Assembly: GCA_016715065.1 (NCBI GenBank)
Contig: JADKBN010000003.1
Coordinates: 372,001-436,000 of the forward strand
DNA: 64,000 nt
Direction of reading: 5' to 3'
Origin: Fibrobacterota bacterium
Lineage (GTDB): Bacteria; Fibrobacterota; Fibrobacteria; UBA5070
Under the pieces are notes generated by a model, which searched no databases, had not been told where the DNA came from, and saw nothing but the letters and a program-made list of their open reading frames with translations. The position numbers and the translations under genes were made by a program. Below are positions 52,798 to 61,505 of this stretch, in pieces. Each line of letters starts with the position of its first letter. The stretch's first letter is position 1.

Positions 52798-53678
52798 AGT
52801 ACTGGCTTGGCATCCTGGTCGGATGTGGTGCGGCAATGATCGCCGGGTGCGGTTCCAATCCTCAAACCGGTGTGGACGAACATGGAAATGCCATGAGCGC
52901 TCGGGTGCGTGTTGTCGACGCGAATGGTCGTCCGCAAGCCAATGCGCAGGTGGTGATTCGTCCCGCCCGGTGGCTTCCCGGCGAACCGCTGGATTCCCTT
53001 GGGGAGGAAGTCGATGCGGCGGTGATTCGCACGAATGCGGACGGATTCGGTACCATATCCGGCTTGCGGGAAGGGGCGTACATGCTTCGGGCGGGCGACT
53101 CTGCTCGTGCCGCTTCAATAGGCATCGCTTGGCGAGACGGCCTGGAAGACCAGCAAGTCCAGGTCGATTCCGTTGGTTCTGTTGTCGGGTACGTTCCCCG
53201 TGCGGCGGCCGGATTGCAGGTGGGTGTCCAGGGTCTCGATCAAATCGCCAGAATCGATTCCCAAGGTCGCTTTGTATTGGCCTTCCTGCCCAAAGGAACG
53301 CACCGAGTGGTGGTGGGGTCCGCTGCGCGGGGGACGCTGTTGCCCCGGGTGGAAGTCCAGCAAGGCCGATTGGTCGATCTTGGCGAAATCCCCTTTGATT
53401 CCCTCTCTCCCCGGGAAGTCCCGACGGCGGGAGTGGTGGTGGATCGGCTTCTGGCGCCGATCGTCCTTCCTGAGGCCGGAACCTACCGCGATTCTGTGCA
53501 GGCGCGTGCCTGGTCGGTGCAGGCTTCGGATTCCCTGTACGTGTCCATCGATGGCGCCAGCTGGGAGCCTTGGATGGAGCGGACAATTGCTGTCAATACC
53601 TGTCTCCAGTTCAAGTCGGTTCGTTCCACTGCTGCCTACTTCCCTATCCGAACGGTCTGCTACACCATCCTCCGCTGA
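52794..53678 (+). CDS. Lipoprotein with carboxypeptidase-regulatory-like domain
   Basis: About 294 residues from GTG 52794, overlapping the TIGR02147 stop, with ribosome-binding site GAGGAG. The N-terminus has a lipobox (GAAMIAGCGS). Residues about 40-110 look like a CarboxypepD_reg/Ig-like module (ARVRVVDANGRPQANAQVVI, TNADGFGTISGLREGAYML). A second beta module follows, then a C-terminal segment resembling a chitobiase C-terminal-type fold (SDSLYVSIDGASWEPW). It is probably anchored in the outer membrane. The partner regulator is the gene just upstream. Confidence 0.82.
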   Translation: MKYWLGILVGCGAAMIAGCGSNPQTGVDEHGNAMSARVRVVDANGRPQANAQVVIRPARWLPGEPLDSLGEEVDAAVIRTNADGFGTISGLREGAYMLRAGDSARAASIGIAWRDGLEDQQVQVDSVGSVVGYVPRAAAGLQVGVQGLDQIARIDSQGRFVLAFLPKGTHRVVVGSAARGTLLPRVEVQQGRLVDLGEIPFDSLSPREVPTAGVVVDRLLAPIVLPEAGTYRDSVQARAWSVQASDSLYVSIDGASWEPWMERTIAVNTCLQFKSVRSTAAYFPIRTVCYTILR

Positions 53679-53785
53679 GGATTCATTTCCCTTCGTTTCA
53701 CAGGTTTCGTCATCTGGTCGCCAGGGGATTGTCCCCGGCCGGTGATCGAAGCGTCGCCACCCCACGATTCCCCGAAAGGAATAAT

Positions 53786-55780
53786 ATGGCCGCCTCCAAA
53801 CAATTGTTGATGATCGCAGCGATCCTCGCCTCGACAGGCGGTGCGCAGGATGTCTGGACTCCGCGAGCACCGGAACCCAGCTCGCAACCTGTGAACTCGA
53901 TCGCCTGTTCGCCGGCCCGTTGCGTGGCATCCAGCGATGACGGTTCGTTGCTGGAAACCACAGACGGAAAGCGATGGAGCCACTTGCAGGGTGTTCCCAA
54001 GGGCATGTATTGGCATTCCATAAGCTGGTCCGGCGGGCGTTTTTTGGCGGTTGGTTTGTACGGATGGGGGATTTCTGCGGACGGATCCTCGTGGGAATTC
54101 CAGGAGCTGAACATGTCCCGACAGAGCTGGACCCTGACGGGGGGAGGATGGACCGGACGCGAATTTCTGCTGATGGGCAGCCGGGATTCTTCCTTTACCT
54201 CCTCCGATGGCCGGTCTTGGATCGCCACCCAGTTCCAATGCACGCAAGCGACGGGGAACTCGGCGCGCATGGCACAGGGAAGCGGGAAGTTGGTGATCGG
54301 ATTTCGTGGCGGGAGCGGGTGTGTCTCGTCGGATTCTGGCAAGACCTGGGCGGACATGACCAATGCGGAAGGCTCCTTCGGAGGCTTCCATGCGGTGGGA
54401 TTCGACGGTAGCCAATTCACGGCCATGGCCCAAGATCAGATTTGGACCAGTTCTGATGGGATCCAGTGGACGGCGACTCTTAACGGCCAATCGGTTTTTC
54501 CGCGCGCTTTTTACGCCGACACCAGCAGGAGTATTGCCCTGGGAGTGTCCGGGACCACAGGTTTCAATGCGGTTTGGGGGAAGCCTAAAGGCGGAAGCTG
54601 GGATTCCTTGGATACCGTCGATCGGGCCATCGCGGTCAGGGAGATCGGACGCGCGAGTTGGGGGTATGTCGCCTTGGGTGAGGCGGGCCACAGCTTGTTC
54701 TCCACTGATGGCATCCATTGGGAGGGTTCGGCTTCTCCGGGGGACCTCCGTTCGGTGGTGCATGCTTTCGGTGCTTTCCATGCGGTGGGGCTGTCGGGTC
54801 GTCTGATCCGTTCGAGTGATGGCGAAGCCTGGACGAAGGTCGCGCTGGGGAGCCGAGTGGATCTTTTAGATATCGCTACAGACGGAAAACGTCTGGTGGT
54901 GGTCGCGGATTCCGGCAAGGTGTGGGTGTCGACCGACGGCTTGTCGTGGACCCTGGCCGCCAGCGGCGTCTCGAAGACACTCCGCTCCGTGGCATGGAAC
55001 GGAAACCGGTTCACTGCGGTGGGGGATCTTGGCACCATGATTGAATCGACGGATGGATCGGTCTGGAGCGGATCTGGGTTCTCGGAGACGGTGGGCCTGG
55101 TTCGGGTCGTCGCCGCAGCCGATACCCTCTACGTCTTGGATTCCGACGGATGGATTTGGGTGCGGTCCCAGGGCAAGTGGGCGAAGTCCGGTTTGACCAC
55201 CAAGGTGGTGGCCTTGGGCGCGCATTCGCCGAACGGATTGGTGGCATTGGAAGGCAACGGCGGGATCTGGTCGTCGGCGGATGGATTGTCGTGGAAACGC
55301 CCTTCGATGTGGGGGAATCCTTACGCAAGTTTTTACCATACCGGCAAGGAGTGGTTGGCGATCGGATCCACCGTGGCCTCCAGCGTCGATGGAATGGATT
55401 GGACGGATCGTGCGGGAAACCTCTTCGGAGCGCTTTCGGCGGCATCCGATGGAACGACCTTGGTGGCCGTTGGAGTGGGAGGCCGGATTTGGACCTCCCC
55501 GCTGCGAGCCCAGGTTTCCCTCCGGGGGGGAGCGATTGGGCGTGGACAATTGGGTTTGCGGGCTTTGGCTGACAAACTTTCCATCCTTCCAGTTTCCGAT
55601 GCCGTGTTGGAGCTGTCCATTCGCGACATGTCGGGTCGGATCGTCCTGTCCAGGGCCATCGAGGCCAAGAGTGGACAGGAAATGACCGTCCCCGCTCCTG
55701 CTGGGGGAAGGTTCCTGGTGGCCACCGTCCGCCAGGGAAGCACGGTTCGTTCGGTAGGGATGCTGCCCTCCGATCGCTGA
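53786..55780 (+). CDS. Secreted beta-propeller protein with type IX-secretion-like C-terminal tail
   Basis: About 664 residues from ATG 53786, ribosome-binding site AAAGGA. After a signal peptide, residues about 30-570 hold repeated BNR/sialidase-like blades, recognisable by SSDG-x-x-W turns (SADGSSWEF, SSDGRSWIA, STDGLSWTL, SSADGLSWKR). The last 75 residues (LELSIRDMSGRIVLSRAI ... PAGGRFLVATVRQG) resemble the type A sorting domain of type IX secretion in Bacteroidota and Fibrobacterota. The ligand is unknown. It lies 107 nt downstream of the lipoprotein gene. Confidence 0.85.
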   Translation: MAASKQLLMIAAILASTGGAQDVWTPRAPEPSSQPVNSIACSPARCVASSDDGSLLETTDGKRWSHLQGVPKGMYWHSISWSGGRFLAVGLYGWGISADGSSWEFQELNMSRQSWTLTGGGWTGREFLLMGSRDSSFTSSDGRSWIATQFQCTQATGNSARMAQGSGKLVIGFRGGSGCVSSDSGKTWADMTNAEGSFGGFHAVGFDGSQFTAMAQDQIWTSSDGIQWTATLNGQSVFPRAFYADTSRSIALGVSGTTGFNAVWGKPKGGSWDSLDTVDRAIAVREIGRASWGYVALGEAGHSLFSTDGIHWEGSASPGDLRSVVHAFGAFHAVGLSGRLIRSSDGEAWTKVALGSRVDLLDIATDGKRLVVVADSGKVWVSTDGLSWTLAASGVSKTLRSVAWNGNRFTAVGDLGTMIESTDGSVWSGSGFSETVGLVRVVAAADTLYVLDSDGWIWVRSQGKWAKSGLTTKVVALGAHSPNGLVALEGNGGIWSSADGLSWKRPSMWGNPYASFYHTGKEWLAIGSTVASSVDGMDWTDRAGNLFGALSAASDGTTLVAVGVGGRIWTSPLRAQVSLRGGAIGRGQLGLRALADKLSILPVSDAVLELSIRDMSGRIVLSRAIEAKSGQEMTVPAPAGGRFLVATVRQGSTVRSVGMLPSDR

Positions 55781-55793
55781 CCTGGAAGGGGGG

Positions 55794-56250
55794 ATTGCTC
55801 CGGTCAACCAGGCATCCTTGTGGAGGATTCCCTCCTGGCGCGGGAAAGTCTGAGGTCGCAGACTCGGCTTTTGACCGCCCAAGATCCGCGTTCCTTGGGT
55901 GCCTGGATCATTCCCGAGGTGGTTGGCTTGCAAACCGCAGACGCAAACGTTTTTTCCAGGTGCCGTTGGGAAAGGGTTAGACCTTTCGCATGGTTCAACG
56001 AGGATCGAGGGAAATCCACCGCCACGGGCGGAGGGTGTCGCGATCAAGGTCCAAGGATCAGGCACCTGTTGGGATTCGGAATCCTGGCAGTCTCTAACCT
56101 GCATGCGTCCGCTGTACCTGGCCTCGGGCTGGCCCGATGCCTTTTCCGGGGTGTTGGTGCTGCGTTGGAGGGACAGCGAAGGTTGCGATGGCTGCGAGGC
56201 CAGGCCGCAAGATCTGGTGGTCCGTTTCCCCTGGTTCCGGGATTTTCAGG
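55794..56250 (+). pseudogene. Truncated, frameshifted copy of the 51058 gene
   Basis: One frame reads LARESLRSQTRLLTAQDPRSLG, matching KARKDLRELTRLLTAEDSRTLG of the gene at 51058. A second frame then reads ASGWPDAFSGVLVLRW and EGCDGCEARPQDLVVRFP, matching AGWSDTLAKIAVMRF and DGCDGCEPTPLDLVIHFP. The N-terminal half is missing, and one frameshift lies between about 55905 and 56000. No stop closes the second frame, so it runs into the helicase gene. Confidence 0.75.
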
Positions 56251-56324
56251 CATTCCCACTTCCCCTGGCCGATCTATTCCACTACCTTTGCCCCTCTTTT
56301 TCGCAAATCCGAAGGGTGACGGCA

Positions 56325-57473
56325 TTGGAGTTTCCAGCTGCAGAGAATGTTTGGCAGAATCGACTCACCCGCACCATCCTGGATGCCTTCGCGACGTCCT
56401 TGGGCCAGTTTTCCTCGATCCTGCGCACACGGGGCAAGGAGTTCGTCGGACTGATCGGCGAGATCCAATGGAGCGATTCTCCGCAAGGGTGGACCGCTCG
56501 CGTGGAAGGTGCCGAGGCATTCCAGTTGTGGGCCGGGCCCACGGGTGAAACCAGTTGCAACTGCACTTCCGCGCGATCCAACGGCGACTGCCGCCACCAG
56601 GTCGCCTTTCTGATGCGCATGGGCCAGGAGTCGCCCAGTGCGGAATCGGTCGCGGTCGATGCCGAAGATGTTTCGGCAAGGCGCTATGTTCCCGAACGCA
56701 ACACCCAGCTGGAAGCATGGATCGCCACGGCCGCCAAGCGTCTTGGTCCGGTGGCGCGCGATCGCGACGCGTCCAACGAGGTGGTGTTCCAGCTTTGCCT
56801 GAATTCCCAAAAATTGTCATGGGATCTGGTCCCCACGGTGCGGCGTTTTTCCAAGGCCTTCCCGCACGGAAAGATCGAAGACCGCGACCTGCGCAACAAC
56901 GGTGGATACAAGCAGCAGGGCGTGGTTCCCTCCTACGCGAGCCCCGCCGACGAAGAGATCATCCAGCTCGCCCGCTCCTTGGATGCACCGAACCTTCCGG
57001 GGCGCAAAGGATCCTGGCAGCATGCGCTGCTTCTGGCCTACCGCCTGAAAAAACTGCTCGGACCGGCTGCGGAGCCGCTGCGCATCGACGACCACCTCTG
57101 GCGTCTTCGCATCCATCTGCGCCAGCGTGGCGACGAAGTCTCTCCGGAGAGGGAACTCCAGAGCCTGGACGCGCCTGAACGGATTCTGTCACTTCCTTCG
57201 GATGCCGCCGTGATCGGAGGCGATCGCGACTTCCTGGTGTTGGTGGGAGCCACCCTTCATCTGGTGGATCCACGCGTGGAACGCGAACTTCTGTTGGTTC
57301 CCGTGGGCAACGCCTTCGCCCGCAGTGTCGCGCCCTTGCGCGCGGATCTGCGCACACTTTCGGATGCGGGGGTGGCGGTGGACCTGGATCTTCTCCCCGA
57401 CGCCCCAAGGGGGCTCCGGAGCCGGGGCTCACGGTGGAACTCCACGGCGAAGACACCTTGGCCATCGAAATGA
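56325..57473 (+). CDS. SWIM zinc-finger, N-terminal part of frameshifted SNF2-family helicase
   Basis: This frame encodes the N-terminal part of a SWI2/SNF2 ATPase: a SWIM finger (TSCNCTSARSNGDCRHQVAFL, C-x-C...C-x-H) near residues 80-100, then the helical pre-ATPase region. I chose TTG 56325 because GAAGGG lies 8 nt before it; GTG 56316 is an alternative. The frame open further upstream is the pseudogene above. At a G5 tract (57409-57413) the coding sense moves to the -1 frame and this frame ends at 57473. One extra G would restore a single protein of about 1080 residues. Confidence 0.75.
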   Translation: MEFPAAENVWQNRLTRTILDAFATSLGQFSSILRTRGKEFVGLIGEIQWSDSPQGWTARVEGAEAFQLWAGPTGETSCNCTSARSNGDCRHQVAFLMRMGQESPSAESVAVDAEDVSARRYVPERNTQLEAWIATAAKRLGPVARDRDASNEVVFQLCLNSQKLSWDLVPTVRRFSKAFPHGKIEDRDLRNNGGYKQQGVVPSYASPADEEIIQLARSLDAPNLPGRKGSWQHALLLAYRLKKLLGPAAEPLRIDDHLWRLRIHLRQRGDEVSPERELQSLDAPERILSLPSDAAVIGGDRDFLVLVGATLHLVDPRVERELLLVPVGNAFARSVAPLRADLRTLSDAGVAVDLDLLPDAPRGLRSRGSRWNSTAKTPWPSK

Positions 57474-59563
57474 CACCCTGGTACGAGCAGGTGGGGATCG
57501 TCGCTGCCGATTGCGCGAGCGTGGTCGCCTATACCGGGCACGATGGGCGCATCGGCGAGATGGCGCGCGATGCCCAAGGAGAAGCCGCGCTTCGCGACCG
57601 GTTGCAGGGGCTTCTGGAACAGCACGGCGTGGACTTCGAGAAGGTGGATTCCCGCTTTCTGGTGGCAGATCCGAAATCCCTTCGCGCCGTGGCCCTGCAG
57701 GCGTTGCCGGCGATGTCCACGGGAGGCTGGCGCATCGTGTCCAGTCTCAGCATGGATCGTTGGAAACGTCGCACGGGCCAGGTTCACGTGCGCGTCCAGC
57801 CGTCGGGCCAGGATTGGTTCGAGCTGGGTGGTACGGTGGATTTCGAGGGGTTGGAGGTCCCGCTTTCCACCTTGGTGGGAACAACAGGAACTGTCCTGCT
57901 TCCGGACGGGTCCACCGGCGTCCTTCCCGACCAGTTGGTCAAACAGCTGCGCTGGATCAGCGCGTTGGGCGAAAAGACCGAAGACGGAATCCGTCTCCAA
58001 AACGCCCATGCGTCCCTTGCCGACGAACTGCTGGGGATCGCCGGCGTGGCGACCACCGGGGCCATCGATTGGACCGGCATTCTCGAATCGATCAATGCGG
58101 TGGATGCGTTCGATGCGCCCGCGTCCCTGAAGGCGACGCTTCGCCACTACCAGCTCGATGGTGCCCGCTGGCTCGATCAACTGCGCCGGCGGGGAACGGG
58201 TGGAATCCTGGCCGACGACATGGGATTGGGCAAGACCGTCCAGGTCATCGCGCACTTGTGCCGCATGTTCGAGCTGGACCCCCACTGCGGCCCCGCGTTG
58301 GTGGTGGCCCCGGCATCGGTGGCCGGAAACTGGGTGGACGAGCTCAAGAAGTTCGCCCCGCATCTTCCCAGCAGGCTCTTGCACGGTGCCCAGAGAGACC
58401 TGGTCCGCGATGCCGATTCCGATGGACCCGTGGTGTACGTGACCACCTTCGGGATCCTGCCGCGCGAAATGGATTGGGCGAAGGAACGGAAATTCTCCGT
58501 GGTGGTCCTGGACGAAAGCCAAGCCATCCGCAATCCGGAAACGGTGCTCCACAGGACAGTCAAGACCTTGGATGCACACCAGAAGATCTGCCTGACGGGA
58601 ACTCCCATCGAAAATTCCCTCAGCGATTTGTGGGCGCAGTTCAACTTCTTGAATCCGGGATTGCTGGGGACGCGCGAGGCCTTCCTGCAACAATTCGAGC
58701 CCTCCCAGGGGGATGCCCCGGATTTTTCGCGCTTGCGCCGGCTCACCGCCCCGTTCTGGCTGCGACGCACCAAGGAAGACGTGGCGCGCGACCTGCCCAA
58801 GCGCCAGGACGTGGACTTGATGGTGGACCTGGATCCCAAGCAAGCCGCGTTGTATCGAAGGCAGTTGTTGGACTACCAGAAGAACCTCCTGCCGGATCTG
58901 CGCGAAAACGGCATGGGCGAAGGAAACCACTTCCAGGTGCTCACGGCGCTTTTGCGGTTGCGGCAGATCGCCTGCGCGCCGGAGCTCGCCTCGCACAAGG
59001 GGCCGTCGACAAAAATCGACAGCTTGGTGGAAATGCTCCACGAATTGCTGTCCGAAAACCACCGCGCCCTGGTGTTTTCCAGCTTCACCTCGCTTCTGGA
59101 TCTGGTGGGCAAGCGCCTTTCCCGCGAGGGAATCGATTTCCTGCGCTTCGATGGCAGCACGCCGGCGGCCGAGCGCACGCGCAAGATCAAGCGCTTCCAG
59201 GAAGCCAAGGACGAGAACGTTTTCCTCATCTCGCTGAAGTCCGGTGGGGCGGGTGTCAACCTGACTTCCGCGGATACGGTGTTCCTCTTGGACCCGTGGT
59301 GGAATCCGGCGGCGGAAAGCCAAGCGGCCGCTCGCTCCCACCGCATCGGCCAGGAGCGCCCCGTCACGGTCTACCGCATGATCGCGCGCGGCACCATCGA
59401 AGAGCGCGTGTTGGCCCTGGCCCGCTCCAAGGCGGAACTGGCCCGCGATCTCTTCGATGCCGGAGAATCCGGTGGCGCCATGCTCACGCCGGATCTTGTC
59501 GCGGAACTGTTGCAACCTTCGGATGCACCGGACGACGAGATGGAGGATTTCGACGAGGAGTGA
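57434..59563 (+). CDS. SNF2-family DEAD/H-box helicase, C-terminal part
   Basis: A 709-codon frame carrying the complete SNF2 ATPase. It has motif I DDMGLGKTVQVI, II VVVLDESQAI (DESQ in place of DEAH), III LTGTPIENSLSDLW, PFWLRRTKEDV, then helicase C with FSSFTSLLDL, SLKSGGAGVNLTSADTVFLL and ARSHRIGQERPVTVYR. Such proteins translocate along double-stranded DNA and remodel protein-DNA or RNA polymerase complexes. The true N-terminus lies in the preceding frame; sense continues back to about 57404 (PEPGLTVELHGED). GTG 57434 is just the first start codon in this frame. Confidence 0.88.
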   Translation: MELHGEDTLAIEMTPWYEQVGIVAADCASVVAYTGHDGRIGEMARDAQGEAALRDRLQGLLEQHGVDFEKVDSRFLVADPKSLRAVALQALPAMSTGGWRIVSSLSMDRWKRRTGQVHVRVQPSGQDWFELGGTVDFEGLEVPLSTLVGTTGTVLLPDGSTGVLPDQLVKQLRWISALGEKTEDGIRLQNAHASLADELLGIAGVATTGAIDWTGILESINAVDAFDAPASLKATLRHYQLDGARWLDQLRRRGTGGILADDMGLGKTVQVIAHLCRMFELDPHCGPALVVAPASVAGNWVDELKKFAPHLPSRLLHGAQRDLVRDADSDGPVVYVTTFGILPREMDWAKERKFSVVVLDESQAIRNPETVLHRTVKTLDAHQKICLTGTPIENSLSDLWAQFNFLNPGLLGTREAFLQQFEPSQGDAPDFSRLRRLTAPFWLRRTKEDVARDLPKRQDVDLMVDLDPKQAALYRRQLLDYQKNLLPDLRENGMGEGNHFQVLTALLRLRQIACAPELASHKGPSTKIDSLVEMLHELLSENHRALVFSSFTSLLDLVGKRLSREGIDFLRFDGSTPAAERTRKIKRFQEAKDENVFLISLKSGGAGVNLTSADTVFLLDPWWNPAAESQAAARSHRIGQERPVTVYRMIARGTIEERVLALARSKAELARDLFDAGESGGAMLTPDLVAELLQPSDAPDDEMEDFDEE

Positions 59564-59587
59564 GAGCGATCAGGGAGTGGCGATCGG

Positions 59588-59617
59588 TGCTCGATCCATG
59601 GTGAGAGCATCTTTTTT
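59588..59617 (+). terminator. Possible terminator after helicase gene
   Basis: A short stem TGCTC / GAG(A)GCA with one bulge and a 10-nt loop is followed by six T residues, 25 nt past the helicase stop. The stem is weak. Confidence 0.35.
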
Positions 59618-59654
59618 CGATCGCATCGAACCATCGATCAAAGGAGGCCTTTCA

Positions 59655-60041
59655 ATGCCCATCGTCCACATCACCCTGACGGACCGTTGGAATGCCATCG
59701 AGGCGCGCGCCATTTCGGACGCCATCCATCAGGCCTTGGTGGAGGCCTTCCGCATCCCCGATCACGACTACATCCACCGCGTCCATCGATGCGATGCCGA
59801 GGAATTGATTTTCGCTCCCGGCAAATCGGATCGGTTCGTTCTCGTGGAGATGACCATCTTCCCGGGGCGTTCCGCGCAGGCCAAGGAAACCCTCTATGCG
59901 CGGATCGCCACGAGCCTGGAGAGCTTCGGGATCGCGGCGGCGGACATCCTGGTGGCGCTCCACGAGCTGCCCATGGGCGATTGGGGACTGCGTGGCCAAA
60001 GCGGCGAGAAGGTGCAGTTGGGGTTTTCCACTAAGGTGTGA
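59655..60041 (+). CDS. Tautomerase family protein (4-oxalocrotonate tautomerase-like)
   Basis: The protein has 128 residues and begins Met-Pro-Ile (MPIVHITLTDRW), so Pro would be the N-terminal catalytic base after Met removal, the hallmark of the tautomerase superfamily. The length and the pattern (ISDAIHQALVEAFRIPDHDY, LVEMTIFPGRSAQAKETLYA) fit the longer MSAD/cis-CaaD-like members with two fused beta-alpha-beta units. The substrate is unknown. There is an excellent ribosome-binding site (AAGGAGG, 7 nt). Confidence 0.9.
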   Translation: MPIVHITLTDRWNAIEARAISDAIHQALVEAFRIPDHDYIHRVHRCDAEELIFAPGKSDRFVLVEMTIFPGRSAQAKETLYARIATSLESFGIAAADILVALHELPMGDWGLRGQSGEKVQLGFSTKV

Positions 60042-60065
60042 GTCCGTGGAAAGATTCCATTGCCA

Positions 60066-60111
60066 AGTGAACGGATGAGCAGTATTGTTTATCCATCTTG
60101 TTCACTGCTCA
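60066..60111. promoter_or_regulatory. Overlapping inverted repeats upstream of nuclease-like gene
   Basis: TGAGCAGT (60076-60083) pairs perfectly with ACTGCTCA (60104-60111), and AGTGAAC (60066-60072) pairs with GTTCACT (60100-60106). The two right arms overlap, so the hairpins exclude each other. No U-tract follows. Confidence 0.4.
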
Positions 60112-60229
60112 AAGGGGAAACGTCCTATGATCGCCGAATCGTCCACCATCCCGTCCAAGTCCGCCTTGTCCGCCAAATACGGGCGGGTTTCGGTTCCTGA
60201 ATCTGAGGCCGTCGGCCAGCGAGTTTTCC

Positions 60230-60745
60230 TTGGAAGAACCGAGCTTCCATCGCGGAGAAGCCTGCGAACTGCTGGAAACACTGGGGCGCGACCTGGGCAT
60301 GTCGCTTCTACCCGTGCGCATGGACGCCATGCTGCAAGAGGGCGTATCCGTGGAAGCGACTCTGTCCTTTCCGGACGAGGCCACCCGCAAGACGGCGGAG
60401 AGCCTCGATGTGGTGTGGATCCAGGGAACCGAAGTCGTGGCGGCCTTCGTGGTGGAAGCAGGGCCGGATCTGGGCGAAGGCGTGCGTCGGTTGGCGGACT
60501 TGCTGGCCTTGCATCCCAAATGGAAAGCCCCCTTGTTCGTGGTCTCGGAGCCCGCGTTGCGCACGGGGCTTGGTGCGGAATTCCATCGTCCCATCCATCG
60601 CCTGCTGAAAAAGCCGATGACGGAATCCGTCCGCATCTTGGATTGGGCCAGGCTCCAGCACGAAGTCAACGAGCTGGGCGAGCGGGTCCGCTACCTGCGC
60701 CCGGAATTTTTGGCCGGAATCTCCGAGGCGCCAGCGGAGCTCTGA
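60230..60745 (+). CDS. Restriction-endonuclease-like domain protein (possible frameshifted N-terminus)
   Basis: About 171 residues from TTG 60230. The core LDVVWIQGTEVVAAFVVEAG ... EGVRRLADLLAL, then APLFVVSE and FHRPIH, resembles the PD-(D/E)XK-type domain that reads IDVIW...AFEVEhTT...RLxDL in many defence-associated proteins. Here the acid pair is reduced (FVVE for FEVE) and the TT is AG. A better initiation site (ATG 60127, AAGGGG upstream) lies in another frame and runs about 35 sensible-looking codons before losing sense, so the gene may be frameshifted near 60190-60230. Confidence 0.55.
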   Translation: MEEPSFHRGEACELLETLGRDLGMSLLPVRMDAMLQEGVSVEATLSFPDEATRKTAESLDVVWIQGTEVVAAFVVEAGPDLGEGVRRLADLLALHPKWKAPLFVVSEPALRTGLGAEFHRPIHRLLKKPMTESVRILDWARLQHEVNELGERVRYLRPEFLAGISEAPAEL

Positions 60746-60797
60746 ATCAGGCTTGCCGATACAGAAGTTCCACCTCAAGTCAAAACCTGTGGACTCC

Positions 60798-61486
60798 CTA
60801 CCGCCCCAAGCGGTCGATGTCCACGGGCTCCAGGATGCGGGACTGGCTTCGTCCCTGAGCGGCGCGGATCATGGCGCGTCCCAAAATGTCGGGGGTGGTG
60901 ATCAGGCCGGGCAGCAGGCGGGCCAGCAGTGGCAGGACCGGGCTGAACGGGGTGTAGAAGACCCTGTATAGCTTGGTCTTGGACTTGTGGCCCTTCAATG
61001 GCACGAGCCCCGCCAGGCGAAACATGGTGGCCCGCCGCAAGGGCAACGCGAGCAAGGCGTTCTCGGTACGTCCCTTGACACGGGCCCACATCACCTTGCC
61101 GTGCTCGCTGGAATCGCACCCCGCACCGGACACGTAATTGATGGCAAGGTCGGGATTGCGCTCGGCAAGGTACCGTGCGATCGAGAGCGGGAGGTCGTAG
61201 TTCAGCCTCGCGTACTCCGCTTCCGTCCGTCCGGCTGCCGACGCCCCGATGGTCAGAAAGCACGCGTTGAGCCCCATCAGATCCGACTCGATGGCAGACA
61301 GGTCGGATAGATCCGCGACGATCCGTTCCGTGAGCTTGGGGTGGGTAAAGCCCGCCGAGCTGCGCCCACCACCAACACGGATTCCACCTTGGAGTCGTTC
61401 AGGGAGACTTGGGCCACGGCGGCGCCCACCATTCCGGAGGCGCCGAACACGACCACGCGCAACCGCTCGACGATGGGCTGGTTCAA
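60798..61486 (-). pseudogene. NAD(P)-dependent epimerase/Rossmann protein, frameshifted
   Basis: The N-terminus is in one frame from TTG 61486 (ribosome-binding site GAGGGG): LRVVVFGASGMVGAAVAQVS ... VESVLVVG. The rest is in another frame: SAGFTHPKLTERIVADLSDL, then ACFLTIGASAAGRTEAEYAR, YVSGAGCDSSEHGKVMWARV and KGRTENALLALPLR. Together they match a roughly 225-residue atypical SDR epimerase with the GASGMVG dinucleotide-binding loop. One missing base in GGCGCAGC (61363-61367) explains the break; one extra C would restore GRSSAGF. It is either a recent pseudogene or a sequence error. Confidence 0.8.
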
Positions 61487-61505
61487 AGCCGTCCCCTCGA
61501 ACCGG

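Noticed and set aside
57399..57440. Programmed -1 frameshift in the helicase gene
   Set aside because: No standard slippery heptamer in phase and no obvious downstream pseudoknot; a missing G in the G5 tract is simpler. Kept only as a remote option.
57257..59515. Minus-strand open frame of 752 codons
   Set aside because: Antisense to the SNF2 helicase, which has all helicase motifs.
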